From Schizochytrium sp. TIO01 (taxonomy: Eukaryota; Sar; Bigyra; Thraustochytrida; Thraustochytriidae), in contig SMSO01000036.1 of NCBI GenBank assembly GCA_004764695.1, positions 1,570,001 to 1,634,000 on the forward strand: a stretch of 64,000 bases of DNA, written 5' to 3'. The position numbers and the translations under genes were made by a program. Below, piece by piece: positions 1-9,680 of this stretch. Every line of letters begins with the position of its first letter. The first letter of the stretch is position 1. The notes beneath the pieces were generated by a model. The model searched no databases, was not told where the DNA came from, and worked only from the letters and a program-made list of their open reading frames with translations.

Positions 1-411
1 CGTCTGCTCAAGGTCGCGAGAGAGGAAGACTTCGCTGAGGTGATGGGGAATAAGGGGTTTGTTCATCTCTTTAAGAAATAATTTCACAACATTGGCCCAC
101 ACGTGAACATCGTAGTGTTCAAGAACAGGCCCAGGCGCATCGCGAGATCGCAATAAGTCCTTGGCAGCCATCTGGAAAGATGCCGCATCCGCTTCCGGGT
201 CATTTCCACCGACTCTCATGAACAAGTTGTCTGTGTTGAGCGCATTCTCATATAGGTAATGAAACAGAGGTGTGAGCACGGCCATAACACGATTCTCTTC
301 TTCACCATTGAGCCCCAGCTTCTTGGCGGCCTTGCTCAACTTGTAAGCCTTAGCCGCATCCTTTTTGTTGGTGGAGCTATTTTTGTTTTTTCCCCGCTTG
401 AAAGGCAGCAT
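1..411 (-). CDS. RhoGAP-domain protein, N-terminal part (runs off window)
   Basis: Reading left from an ATG at 411, 137 codons stay open to the window edge, so only the N-terminus is present. After a basic Ser/Lys-rich start (about residues 1-35) the sequence follows the RhoGAP pattern: a helix with TPLFHYLYENAL, then NLFMRVGGN at 63-70, where Arg66 sits where the arginine finger lies in the family's G-(I/L)-F-R-V-S-G motif. Further on come DVHVWANVVKLFLKEM and NKPLIPHH, matching the family's 'LK-flRelPePLip' block. RhoGAP domains speed GTP hydrolysis by Rho/Rac/Cdc42 GTPases and so regulate actin and membrane traffic. The domain starts about 40 residues from the N-terminus, so any other domains lie in the missing C-terminal part. 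Family assignment comes from motif reading; the target GTPase is unknown. Confidence 0.8.
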   Translation of the reverse strand, partial: MLPFKRGKNKNSSTNKKDAAKAYKLSKAAKKLGLNGEEENRVMAVLTPLFHYLYENALNTDNLFMRVGGNDPEADAASFQMAAKDLLRSRDAPGPVLEHYDVHVWANVVKLFLKEMNKPLIPHHLSEVFLSRDLEQT

Positions 412-3164
412 CGTAGTTCTGAGAGAAGCTTTGTGAGGTTTGCGAAACTAGATATGTTCTCAAGCAAGCAAGGAAGCCAAGATTTTCTCCACTTCCCTTA
501 TACACAATTAGATATGCAAGAAATCAAAGCTTACGGAAAGATCCCGCGAAAGAGAAGATAGTCAAGGCAAGCCGCCTCGTGACTTCCTTCGCACAAGGAC
601 GCTCACTGACTGACCAGCGGTTGTCAGAAGTGTAGCAGCTTTGTCTTTGCTTGTTCTCCTACCCCAGCAAAAGTGACCTGATCCACGAGCCACTCTATTT
701 CTGGGGAATAACTCCACGTTGTAAAGCTCTACGCAAAATATTGTGTACACAGCGAATCCTGTTGAAGCAGAAGAAGCCGAACAAGATGTCTGACTTGAAG
801 TACCGACAGAAAAGAAAAACCACCTAGGTGCTCTCTCAATCTGGCTAAATCAGAGACAAATCGATGCCGTGGCAGGCAGCAGTATCTACTCTGCTTATGC
901 GATGGAGGAAATAAGTGGAGTCGGTGGGGAGAAGGAAGCGGGGTTGAAAGATGCGATGTACTGGTTTTCTGACTGCTTGAGGAGAACCTTTTATAAAAGA
1001 CACAACAAACAAAAGAAGAAAGAATCAGTTGAAAGACTCACTGAGTGAAAGAAGAAACTCCGCGCTCACCCGAGCACTCGGAAGAGCAAGCAAATATGAA
1101 ACAACTAGCAGCAGAGACGCAAAGGTCAAAGAGTCCAATATTGCAGCTTTGGCGAAGATCTCAGACGAAACAATACACCCTGGGAAACGTCGCGTCGAAG
1201 TAATCGGCGGGCCGGCCGACTCTTGAAGAAATGGCACGAGCGAATGTATTTTATGTACCTACGTTATGAGCTCTGCTATCCAAAACACTAAGAACAGTAG
1301 GAGGCTCAATATTTGCTTTTCATTGTTTATTTATTCCAAGACCATTTCGTTTTTTTGGTTCCTAGAGGAGCACGAACCTTCACCCTGGGAGATCTTAACT
1401 TGTGGAGTTGTTCTAAAACATATCTTGAGTTTTTTAGAGTCTCGAAGCTGTTCGTGCGCAAGAGAATAATGATGGATAAATTGGGTTTTGGGATTTTCAT
1501 TTTGTTGGAATTTATATACTAATGTACAGAATATTTTCTGATTGATTATAATAATTTTTATTTTTAATAGCACATCTCTCGCCTGTTTGGCCTGTGTATG
1601 TTATTTCGACTCAGAATTCTGTGACTCGGCACCCTTTCTAGAAGTTCCTTTAAAAGTTGTCATATTTTCACTTGCAAGATTTCCAATTCGTTGTTTAACA
1701 AGTCTCTATTATTTCCTGAACTTCTTTTACACTCTTTTCGGTACTTGCCGATATCGTCGTCTCCCAGGAGGTGGCCAATGAAGAGAGACTTCGGCGCTAT
1801 CTTGCGCCGAGGTATTATCTTGGTCGGTGCACTCCTTAAGGTTGCCCTTGCAGCAGTAGAAAGTGTTTGCTCTCAGCCGCGAGAAAATGGGCGGTGAAAG
1901 GGCCCTTTAGCATTAACCTTGCTTTTATGTGCTAGCATTTAAGGATTGTCTTGGTTTAATGAAGACATAGAAAATTGAGGATGACTGCGTCGATCTGCTG
2001 ACTTGCATTATAGGAGGTCAGTAGGAGGTTAAAGATCTTTGGTGTTGGGCACCAAGGATTGACGCTGCCAACCATGAGCGGGGTCATTCACAATAAAGTA
2101 TTCTGAACTCACTTTGCATGATTGCCTGAAGGAATGAATTTTAGCTAGGTCCGCCACTATGTTGAAAATAAATTATGAAGAGCTGGGCGTTCGAAAGTCA
2201 ACTGGGGACATTTTAAAGGAGCTGAAAAATGTTATGTTGGCCAAATCTGGTCCACAAACTACATCTCTTAACTTTGAATTACATTTGGATTTTTGTTTTA
2301 CTACGCTTGAACTTCTAGGGCCTGTAGGTGGAAATTATATATGTGTTGTTTCATTGTGGGTGTTGTCGATCTGCAACTTCAGATCCGGAAAAAATAAACT
2401 CATTTTGACTGTCTAGAAGTGGGTTACGGGGTGCGGAATAATAGCCCTGGTAATCAAATCTTGCAAAAGCTTCATTGTTGAAGTCAATCCTTGGGCTGGT
2501 TCGAATATTAAGGAAAATCCAAACCTATCCTAACGAGGAAGTAAAAATTCACTGTTTGAGCAGATCCAGTTATATGTCGGCCTTTCCTTAAAGAGGTCAT
2601 ATATGATAAGAAGAAGCAAATCTAATCTAGCAAATCCAAGAAAAAGGTTCCGAAAATAAGCAGGCGACTGATTCTGTACAGAAATTATAGTTTGTCAGTA
2701 CTCGTCCACTTTCATTGTTTGCAAGTCTACTCAGAGATCGAAGGGGGAAAATCAACTTATTAGGAGACGGGGAATAAAAGGAATTACCTTCTCATTTCTC
2801 ACAAAAGTTCTTCGAGTAAACTTTTTATTCTTATTTATATATAGTGGTATGGTAGTATGGGTTTGTAATGATAGTGGAAGGGTCTTTACCAAAGGAGCTA
2901 TCTCCAAAAGATGATGCAGATTAGATACAGGATCAGGCGTATTTGCACATTAGAAAAGCTGCAATAAAGGACTGAAAACAAAATAGCAAAGTTGCTTGCT
3001 ATTCGGTTTCAAGTTGTTGCTTTGCTTCCTGATTGGCAACCAAATCGTTCACAGACGTAGTAGCTCCATTTAACCTCGCAACTTAAGTACGAACATTCTG
3101 CAACAGACAGGAGCCCAATTGGCCCAATTGGTGCCGCAGCAAGTATGTAAAATATGAAACCATA
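412..3164. other. Intergenic region, no recognisable gene
   Basis: This is 2.7 kb between the 5' end of the RhoGAP gene and the 3' end of the next minus-strand gene. It becomes AT-rich after about 1250. Short open frames occur on both strands, but none has recognisable motifs or coding-like composition. A palindromic TATA-like TTTTATAAAAG lies near 990 with no supported gene beside it. The left end should hold the RhoGAP promoter. Confidence 0.6.
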
Positions 3165-4277
3165 TTAGGGCAACAAAAAGGTCGACACTGATCCTAAGCC
3201 AGAGAACTCTGCTGAAACCCTTTGGTAGGAGTTAATGCCAGTAGCAACACAAATTTTGCCCGAAATAATGACGTCGCCTGCTCGGAGATACTTCCCACGT
3301 TTCGCGAGGTGATTTGCTAGCCACACGAGAGCATCGATGGGTGAACCAGCCGGGCAAACCTCTGCCTTTCCAGTATCAACAACTACACCATCAAAGCTGA
3401 GCGTGGCTGCAACATTTGCAAGATCCCGCGGATCCGCAACTTCCACCCGCTGCCCGAGCACAACACCCCCTGCACAGATTAAATCCGCCAGCTTCAGTAA
3501 TCCTGGTGCATTTTCCAAGCTAGGTAATCTGCTGCCAATTAATTCCAACGCCAGCCTCGTCTCGCCGACTGCTTCCCAAACCTCATCCACATCAAAGGCC
3601 CCGCTTTGAGGATTCTCGACTGCTTCAGTTGTTTTCGTTTCACAACTACCATCTTTCACAAGAGGCACAAGATCAGATTTCATGACAAAGGCAATTTCTA
3701 CTTCAACACCAAACAGCTTTGATCCCTCAATACTGAAAGCAAGGTTCTCATCAGCAATCGTTTCGCGAAGAAGCGGTGCCACCACAGCGACGCATGGCTT
3801 CCCAGTATCCTCGTCAACAGACGCTCCTGGTGCGCCAAGTTTCCAGCCTGCAAGACGTGAGGGCTCAACGAGACGCTCAATCTCATCATGGACCTGGTAC
3901 ACATGAGCAAGGGTCATGGGCACCACAGGGTTGACGACAAGGCGGGGGTTGCGGGGACCCCAGGAGGCCAGCACAGCGCGAGCTGTGCGAAGGGCTGCGT
4001 CTAGAGACCAAGTATTCTCTGCGGATCTGATAGAGGAAGCTGCATGAGCAGTGGCAAGGGGCGATCGGGACGGTGACGACGAAGACCATGGCGTCCGCAC
4101 ATCAGGGTTTAGCGAAATTTGATGGCCTTCCGTAGAAGACGCAGCATCGAGAAGCGAGGAAAACGCAGAGCTTCCACGAGATCGCGAGGAAAGGTGGGCC
4201 CTAAGCCGATCGATCCGCCGCGCAGCCTTTGCATCCAGGTCCATGGCGGCAGGACCGACGTCGATCCCACTTTGCAT
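3165..4277 (-). CDS. Fumarylacetoacetate hydrolase / 2-keto-4-pentenoate hydratase-like protein
   Basis: This is an uninterrupted 370-aa frame starting at ATG 4277; a second in-frame ATG lies at codon 12. The first ~90 residues are Ser/Arg/Ala-rich and may be a targeting or disordered extension, because bacterial hydratases of this family (about 260 aa) begin near AALRTARAVL. The core follows the MhpD-type pattern: RLAGWKLGAP (141-150), the acidic metal-site motif VEVEIAFVM with Glu192 and Glu194, a central FDVDEVWEAV, and a C-terminal GDVIISGKI block. The family uses Mg2+ or Mn2+ to hydrate, decarboxylate or cleave 2-oxo acids in aromatic and amino-acid catabolism. Which reaction this member performs cannot be read from the sequence. 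It is divergently arranged with the gene at 4802. Confidence 0.7.
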   Translation of the reverse strand: MQSGIDVGPAAMDLDAKAARRIDRLRAHLSSRSRGSSAFSSLLDAASSTEGHQISLNPDVRTPWSSSSPSRSPLATAHAASSIRSAENTWSLDAALRTARAVLASWGPRNPRLVVNPVVPMTLAHVYQVHDEIERLVEPSRLAGWKLGAPGASVDEDTGKPCVAVVAPLLRETIADENLAFSIEGSKLFGVEVEIAFVMKSDLVPLVKDGSCETKTTEAVENPQSGAFDVDEVWEAVGETRLALELIGSRLPSLENAPGLLKLADLICAGGVVLGQRVEVADPRDLANVAATLSFDGVVVDTGKAEVCPAGSPIDALVWLANHLAKRGKYLRAGDVIISGKICVATGINSYQRVSAEFSGLGSVSTFLLP

Positions 4278-4801
4278 TCCTTATATTTCCGCCACGCTTC
4301 TATTTGGTTATTGTCCTTCAAAAGTGCTCGGAGATTAGTCGATGTTCCAGGCGTTCCGAGTGCCAGGTTCCCGGACGCCTGGAGTAATTTATGTTCCATA
4401 AGTTCTATTTGTTCCACACACTCCGTCGTTCTGTTCTTTGCGTTCTAATCTGCGATCCCCTGGAAAGTAGGCTAACTCAACATGCTCATTCCTCGCATTC
4501 CTCGTATTTCTGGTTCTTCGGTATGAGTGGGCAATGAGAAGGCTTCGCGAACAGGATAATTCAGGTGGGAAGAGAAGAGAGGCGAGTTTGGTGAAGATCT
4601 TGAGATGAAAAAATGTGCTGTTTGAGGTCTTTTCTGAGGTTTTACGGCGTCGGGTTCGCATTATCAAAAGCAGAGAATTTAACTCTTTTCATAAACTTTT
4701 TTTTAATTCGATTATTGTTTTATTTGAAGGAATGATTGATTGACCTCGATTGATGACCCCCAAAACTGGTTTCGGGAGCGGGTCTCGCGACAGTGGAGGT
4801 G
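4278..4801. promoter_or_regulatory. Head-to-head intergenic region between 3165-4277 and 4802-5953
   Basis: These 524 bp separate two divergent starts and must hold both promoters unless they are shared. The middle is T-rich (around 4680-4730). I see no clear TATA box or known operator. ATGs at about 4731 and 4752 lie just upstream of the plus-strand gene, so its leader is probably short or contains upstream starts. Confidence 0.4.
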
Positions 4802-5953
4802 ATGGAAACTGTACAAGCCGCTTTGGGCGGTCGAGGTACTGCAGTCGACGCAGAGGCACTAAGGCAGTTGCTCTGCGAGAGCTTTGGTGTGGAACTCTCC
4901 AGGAGCGACGTGGTAACTGCTAGTGATGTTTCAAATCGCCACGACTCCGCACAAAACGCCAGAGCTGCCGCTCTTGCGACCTGTCTGTGCTCCGCTTCCA
5001 CATCGAGAGACTGGACGTTCTTCGACGGCCTTGACCAACCCAGAGATACTCCCGTCGATCCACCCAGGCAACGGCCTCGCTCCGCTGTCGCATATCCGCG
5101 GCAGTATTCAAAAAGCTCAAAATCACAAGCATCTTTAGGATTGTCTTCTGAAGAAGCGCTTTCCTCCGCGAGAAGCTACTCATCCGCTAATTTATCTCAT
5201 TCCGGTCGCTCTGAGAATAACTTCGGACCGAATTTGGCATCCGACCGCGAGTTTTGGGGAACTCGAAATGGCTGGCAGAAGGCACCGATAGAGTCTGACG
5301 TAGGGCGGTTTCTCAACCCTTTCGAGCAAGGCAACGCTGAGACAACTCGTGCAGATGCAATAGACAATATGCGGGTAGTAGAGACGGAGCTGCAGAAGCT
5401 TGCAAGGGCTATGGATAGTCTTCAGAGACTATCCAGGAGGTACGTCTCGCTAGCAGCAAGGCTTGGAGAGCACGGTAACGAGGTCACGCCACTCGATGCT
5501 TACTTGCACGCTGTGCAGCACAAGGATACTGCAAAGGCGCTGCGAGATCGTATTCGCCATGTCAAAGAAGAAAGGGCACTGTATGAGGAACTTGCAAAAC
5601 ATCTACCAGAAGTGCAGGAAGGAGGGGCATGGCAAGCATATGGGGGTGATGAAGAGGAGGATGCCAATGAGGTTGTTCGCGCGCTAGAAGGACTGGAGGC
5701 ACAGCTGGTGCAAGCTGCTCCTTCCGTGGAGAGAGTACGGAATCTATGGACTGCTGCAAAACAACGGGTACCAGCACAAGCGCTGTCTCGAATCATGTCG
5801 TCTTCTAAACTCCGCTCTCAGGCGAAACAGCTGTCGCGTAATTTCCCGTCAAGCAAGTTGCAAGACGAAGATGCAACTGCGTCAGAGAGACGGGCTGAAC
5901 TTGAGGCGCTGTGTGCAGCAGTACTGAAAGACACACAATTCAAAATTGTATAG
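4802..5953 (+). CDS. Hypothetical coiled-coil protein
   Basis: This is a 383-aa frame. The open frame begins with a GTG at 4793, but the first ATG is at 4802 and is preferred. Residues 1-60 are mixed helical. About 75-170 are Ser/Arg-rich and probably disordered. About 180-290 are strongly helical with heptad character (RVVETELQKLARAMDSLQRL, then KALRDRIRHVKEERALYEEL). An acidic linker follows, and the C-terminus is a basic helix rich in Lys, Ser and Glu. No catalytic motif, membrane segment or signal peptide is visible. I do not recognise the family. A scaffold or cytoskeletal/trafficking adaptor is possible but is only inference. It is tail-to-tail with the nitronate monooxygenase gene. Confidence 0.65.
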   Translation: METVQAALGGRGTAVDAEALRQLLCESFGVELSRSDVVTASDVSNRHDSAQNARAAALATCLCSASTSRDWTFFDGLDQPRDTPVDPPRQRPRSAVAYPRQYSKSSKSQASLGLSSEEALSSARSYSSANLSHSGRSENNFGPNLASDREFWGTRNGWQKAPIESDVGRFLNPFEQGNAETTRADAIDNMRVVETELQKLARAMDSLQRLSRRYVSLAARLGEHGNEVTPLDAYLHAVQHKDTAKALRDRIRHVKEERALYEELAKHLPEVQEGGAWQAYGGDEEEDANEVVRALEGLEAQLVQAAPSVERVRNLWTAAKQRVPAQALSRIMSSSKLRSQAKQLSRNFPSSKLQDEDATASERRAELEALCAAVLKDTQFKIV

Positions 5954-6517
5954 GTACTAGGAATATTATTTTTTGTTGTCAATGTGACGGCATTACAACC
6001 TTCATGGCCCTTCTTATACCAAATAGAGACATACAATAGATTACAAAGACCAAGATTTAGACCGAAACCATGGACCTGCGAACGCTACATACATATTTCA
6101 TCAGATATTCGACCAAAGTTACCCTTATGTACAAAAAACCTTGCATGTATTTTTGGTGTATCGATAAAGAAAAACACTGTAGACCGAAACGCTATTCATC
6201 TGAGGCACGAAAATCTGTTTGTCTAGGTTAGAAAAATGGTGCAGATTGCCATGTGCAGATCTCTCGTTCAAAAATTTGATGTTTATAAAATAAGTTAAAT
6301 TATTGAATATTATCAATTTACGTCTGACTGTAACTGAAGCTATAAAGCATGGGAAACACCACGGCAAGCTTCACCTTCCTTTTTCCGCCTGTGAACTCAA
6401 TATGTTAGACAAGCTCAATGAATAATTATTCTGGGGCAACTTTTCCAAGTGTGCCGATAGCCCTGTAGTAGCACAGTGATCTGCTAAGGTTTGCTTTATA
6501 ATTTAGTATCGTAATTC
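5954..6517. other. Convergent 3' intergenic region
   Basis: This AT-rich spacer lies between two convergent genes and probably consists of their 3' UTRs. An ATAAATTGA-like AT stretch occurs near 6285-6320. No gene is supported. Confidence 0.5.
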
Positions 6518-7636
6518 TTAGCTGGTTTTTGCAAGAGCTTTCTCAATGCGATCAACAATAGTTTCTACAGAATCACCAGTGCACAGTCGGGTACTTTGGC
6601 CACTCCACATGCTACGAAGATGCGGGCCACCCCGCTCTACACTTGCTTTCTTCAATGGGTTCGTAAGAGATTGCTGAACGGGGTACGGCGCAACATTGGA
6701 GCACTGGTCCATCACACGAGCTTTGTTGTGGTTACCCAACGCAAGACCTTGATCATAACCTAGTACATACTCATTAATGAGACCTCGGGCGGATCTTCCA
6801 GAGAAGATATCTGTACAAACAGTTTCGGTCTCAGCACTGGACATTATGCATTCCTTGTGCACTTTATCAGCTTCAGAATCGGAACTCGTGAGGAAAGCGG
6901 TACCGATGCACCCTGCTTCAGCCCCAAGGCATTGGGCTGCCGCCACACCGCGAGCATCAGCAATTCCACCTGCAGCAAGGACTGGAATTTTAACACGATC
7001 GACGATTTGAGGCACAAGACTCAAAGTGCCGACCAAAGAGCTGTCGGGCAGGAATGAAGCCCGGTGTCCTCCAGCCTCGGCTCCCTGTGCAATGATGGCA
7101 TCAACACCGTCGCTTTCAAGGAGCTCAGCTTCTGCCACAGAGGTCGCTGTGCCAACAACAACAGTGCCGTTTTGCTGCAGACGTAAGATATCATCCGCAC
7201 GAAGCCGTCCAAAGCAAAATGAAAACACAGGCACCTTCTTTTCCAGCACAATCTTGAGTTGTTCCTCCAACTTTGGCGAATCTAGTTTAGCAGGTCCTGC
7301 TGGCATTTCAAGGTTCATACGATTGTACAAAGGTTCAAGATTCTTACGCGCAGCTGCTTCGCGAGCTCTCAAGTCTTCAGACTCGCTCTCATACTCGTAA
7401 AGTGCGAAAAGGTTGACACCAAAGAGAGCATTTTCTGACTTGCCGCTCAGCTCTCGAATCGCGTCAATATCTTCTCCCAGAGCTTGTGGCGTCTTAAACG
7501 CAGCGCCATGGAAGCCTAAAATACGGCTCGACACGGCTGCCGCGACCAGCCGCGGTGACGAGACGCCTGCCATGGGCGCCAGGACCACAGGTCTCCGCTC
7601 CCAAAGCTGTTTGAGTGTGCTCATGTGTTTCGCCAT
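6518..7636 (-). CDS. Nitronate monooxygenase (2-nitropropane dioxygenase family)
   Basis: This is a 372-aa single-exon frame starting at ATG 7636, with an alternative ATG at codon 5. It is an FMN-dependent TIM-barrel enzyme that oxidises alkyl nitronates such as propionate-3-nitronate to carbonyl compounds plus nitrite/nitrate. Visible family marks are the N-terminal VVLAPMAGVSSPRLVAA (FMN loop, about 17-33), FGVNLFAL (72-79), the signature AQGAEAGGH at 183-191 with His191 at the catalytic-histidine position, and the phosphate-binding VPVLAAGGIADARGVAAA followed by GCIGTAFLTS. The C-terminus carries the family's 'MWSGQS' block. Length is typical of fungal and bacterial class I/II enzymes. No targeting peptide is evident, so it is probably cytosolic. 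It may detoxify nitronates, which is inferred from the family. Confidence 0.88.
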   Translation of the reverse strand: MAKHMSTLKQLWERRPVVLAPMAGVSSPRLVAAAVSSRILGFHGAAFKTPQALGEDIDAIRELSGKSENALFGVNLFALYEYESESEDLRAREAAARKNLEPLYNRMNLEMPAGPAKLDSPKLEEQLKIVLEKKVPVFSFCFGRLRADDILRLQQNGTVVVGTATSVAEAELLESDGVDAIIAQGAEAGGHRASFLPDSSLVGTLSLVPQIVDRVKIPVLAAGGIADARGVAAAQCLGAEAGCIGTAFLTSSDSEADKVHKECIMSSAETETVCTDIFSGRSARGLINEYVLGYDQGLALGNHNKARVMDQCSNVAPYPVQQSLTNPLKKASVERGGPHLRSMWSGQSTRLCTGDSVETIVDRIEKALAKTS

Positions 7637-9680
7637 GTTCTCTGTTAAGTTTACCTCTTCCTCCTCCTCTTCCCGTGTTCAAGCGTCTACTTCGCTTCAC
7701 CAAGTTGTGAATTTGCTGGCACTTGTCGCGGAGCGCATTCCCGGCCGTCTCGATCTTGGCGGATTCGAGCCACAACTCTCCAGTTCGGTTCTGTGTTCCA
7801 TAATTCGTCGAGATGTCCCAATCCTATGTCTTACCTATCGCTCTTTCTATAGCTTCTCATATGTCACGCATTACCTATTCTATTCTCCCCACTTGGATCA
7901 GAGTGAACAATCTCGATCGCCGCTGCGATGTGCACTGCAGATTGACATGATGCAGGTGGAGGTGTATAGATCGACAGATAGTCAGTTGCCTGCACTCTTT
8001 GGATCGTGTCGCAGCAAGAGGACAAGAGGGACCTTGCAGCGCAGGACCACCTTTTATCCGTGCCTCGGAAGCGACATAGACTGCGGCGGCGTATTTCACG
8101 AGGATCCTGCCGGATCGATTTCGGTTCTGCAATGACCCTCACGGGGAACTGCAAAGCCCTAGTTTTGTCCATGGCAGTAATGCCATGCAAGCCCAAGTAA
8201 ACCTCGTCCATGGATGAAAATTCATTCATTCATTCATTCATTCATTCATTCATTCCTGCCTACACACTGGGCAGAAGTGCCTCGGCGGCATATGGTCCAT
8301 GACATTTGGCAAAGGCTTTCTTCACGAGGGGCTGCCCCTTCGATCATGGGAGCGGAGTGCCTTTATAGAAGTTTGGGCATCATGCTCTGCTCTTTGAGGC
8401 TGTTCGTGAATCAGCGTGGCAGCAGTGGAGAAGATGTGCAAACGAAAGTGGCTGGCTATCCAAGCATGGCCATCATAGTCATCACGGTCACGAGGGTTGG
8501 CGACATGATGCAGGTGGCCAAGAAGGTAGGTAGCACCATCCGTGAGGGCCTGCACTAGAACGCCGAATTCAAGAACCACCCCAGAAACCTTCCTCTCTTT
8601 GCAGACGCAAATCGCCTTTCCAGCCATGCTTGTTCATGGCTGGCTCATAGTTGTTTGCGTTGAGCACTCCTGAGCCCACCAGAGAAACCTCGCGACGATT
8701 CCATTCGCTCTTTGGCCATCGTTTTGCCCAGGCCATGATTGGCCGCATGGTCTCACCTTCCTTCGTTCACGCCATCATCCTCTCGGCACCTGTGTGCACC
8801 CTTGAGGAGCTGAGAGTTTGCTGTGTTTTGTTTTGGAGCTGGCTGCGTTTACAGTCGCCGGTATGCCCGGAAGACCTCGAGCTTCTGCGCATAAACAAAC
8901 CTGCGCGAACGGTGCAGGTGCGAATTCGGGCACCCAATTTGGAGATCAGCGCTCCTGCCTGGCAGCCAAAGGAAGGAAGGTCTCATTCCTCCCCTTGAAG
9001 AATTCCTTTCCAATCTGCAATTGATTCTTCCCAATGAGAAAGAAGTACCTCGATAACGATGCAACGAACGGCCATTTATTTCTGCCTCTTTCGTTCGTTG
9101 AATGACCAACTAGCTTAGCTACCTTTGCCTACTGCCACTGACTTGTGCCTACCGAGGAAGCTCTGTTCCTGGCGCATTCTGAGAGCTTTTCTATGGAAAG
9201 GCGAATCATATGCTTTTGGTTCGTTTACAGGGTTCTTCTTGGGTTCTTTTGGACAGAGGCACCTGAGAGCAACCCAGGGCGTCATAGGTGAAGATACACG
9301 GCCTGACGGACGTCGAGCGAAGGTGGACCTAGGATGCGTCAGAAAACACGATTTGGTCGCTTCGGGAGAAATGGCTGATGCACGAACTGACCTACAGCTG
9401 AAGGATTGAGATGATGCGGAGTTGCGAAATGAGAGAATGGGAAGAAATTGTATTAGATGAGTATTTTTTTTGTTAATCCGTGGTCATGAGTGAAGCACCA
9501 GATTTCAGAACGTGCAAATCGGCGACGAAAAGTTCTTTATTCAATCTGCTTCTTTGGGAAAGCAGAGCAAACTTTGAACGCTGATAGAAACCAGATTTCT
9601 CAACAACAGTCGTGGGGGCTCGTCCAAGCCGGGCGCGGCTTTGCTCTGACTGCTTGCCACCGTTTCAGGTCTATCGCAAG
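7637..9680. other. Divergent intergenic region (2 kb) with an (ATTC)9 repeat
   Basis: This region lies between the nitronate monooxygenase and FUSC-like genes, which diverge from it. It is more GC-rich than the other spacers. Several 60-120-codon frames overlap on both strands, but none keeps coding-like composition across its length or shows a known motif. A minus-strand stretch near 7870-8230 alternates between two partly sensible frames, so a decayed gene or transposon remnant cannot be excluded. A pyrimidine tract and AG (9661-9669, TTTCAG) just before the FUSC-like ATG could be the acceptor of a 5' UTR intron. Confidence 0.45.
8220..8255. repeat. (ATTC)9 microsatellite
   Basis: Nine perfect tandem copies of the tetranucleotide ATTC lie in noncoding DNA. 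Confidence 0.95.

Noticed and set aside
7413-8135. 240-codon plus-strand frame
   Set aside because: Its first third is antisense to the nitronate monooxygenase; the rest has no motif and is overlapped by minus-strand frames of similar quality.
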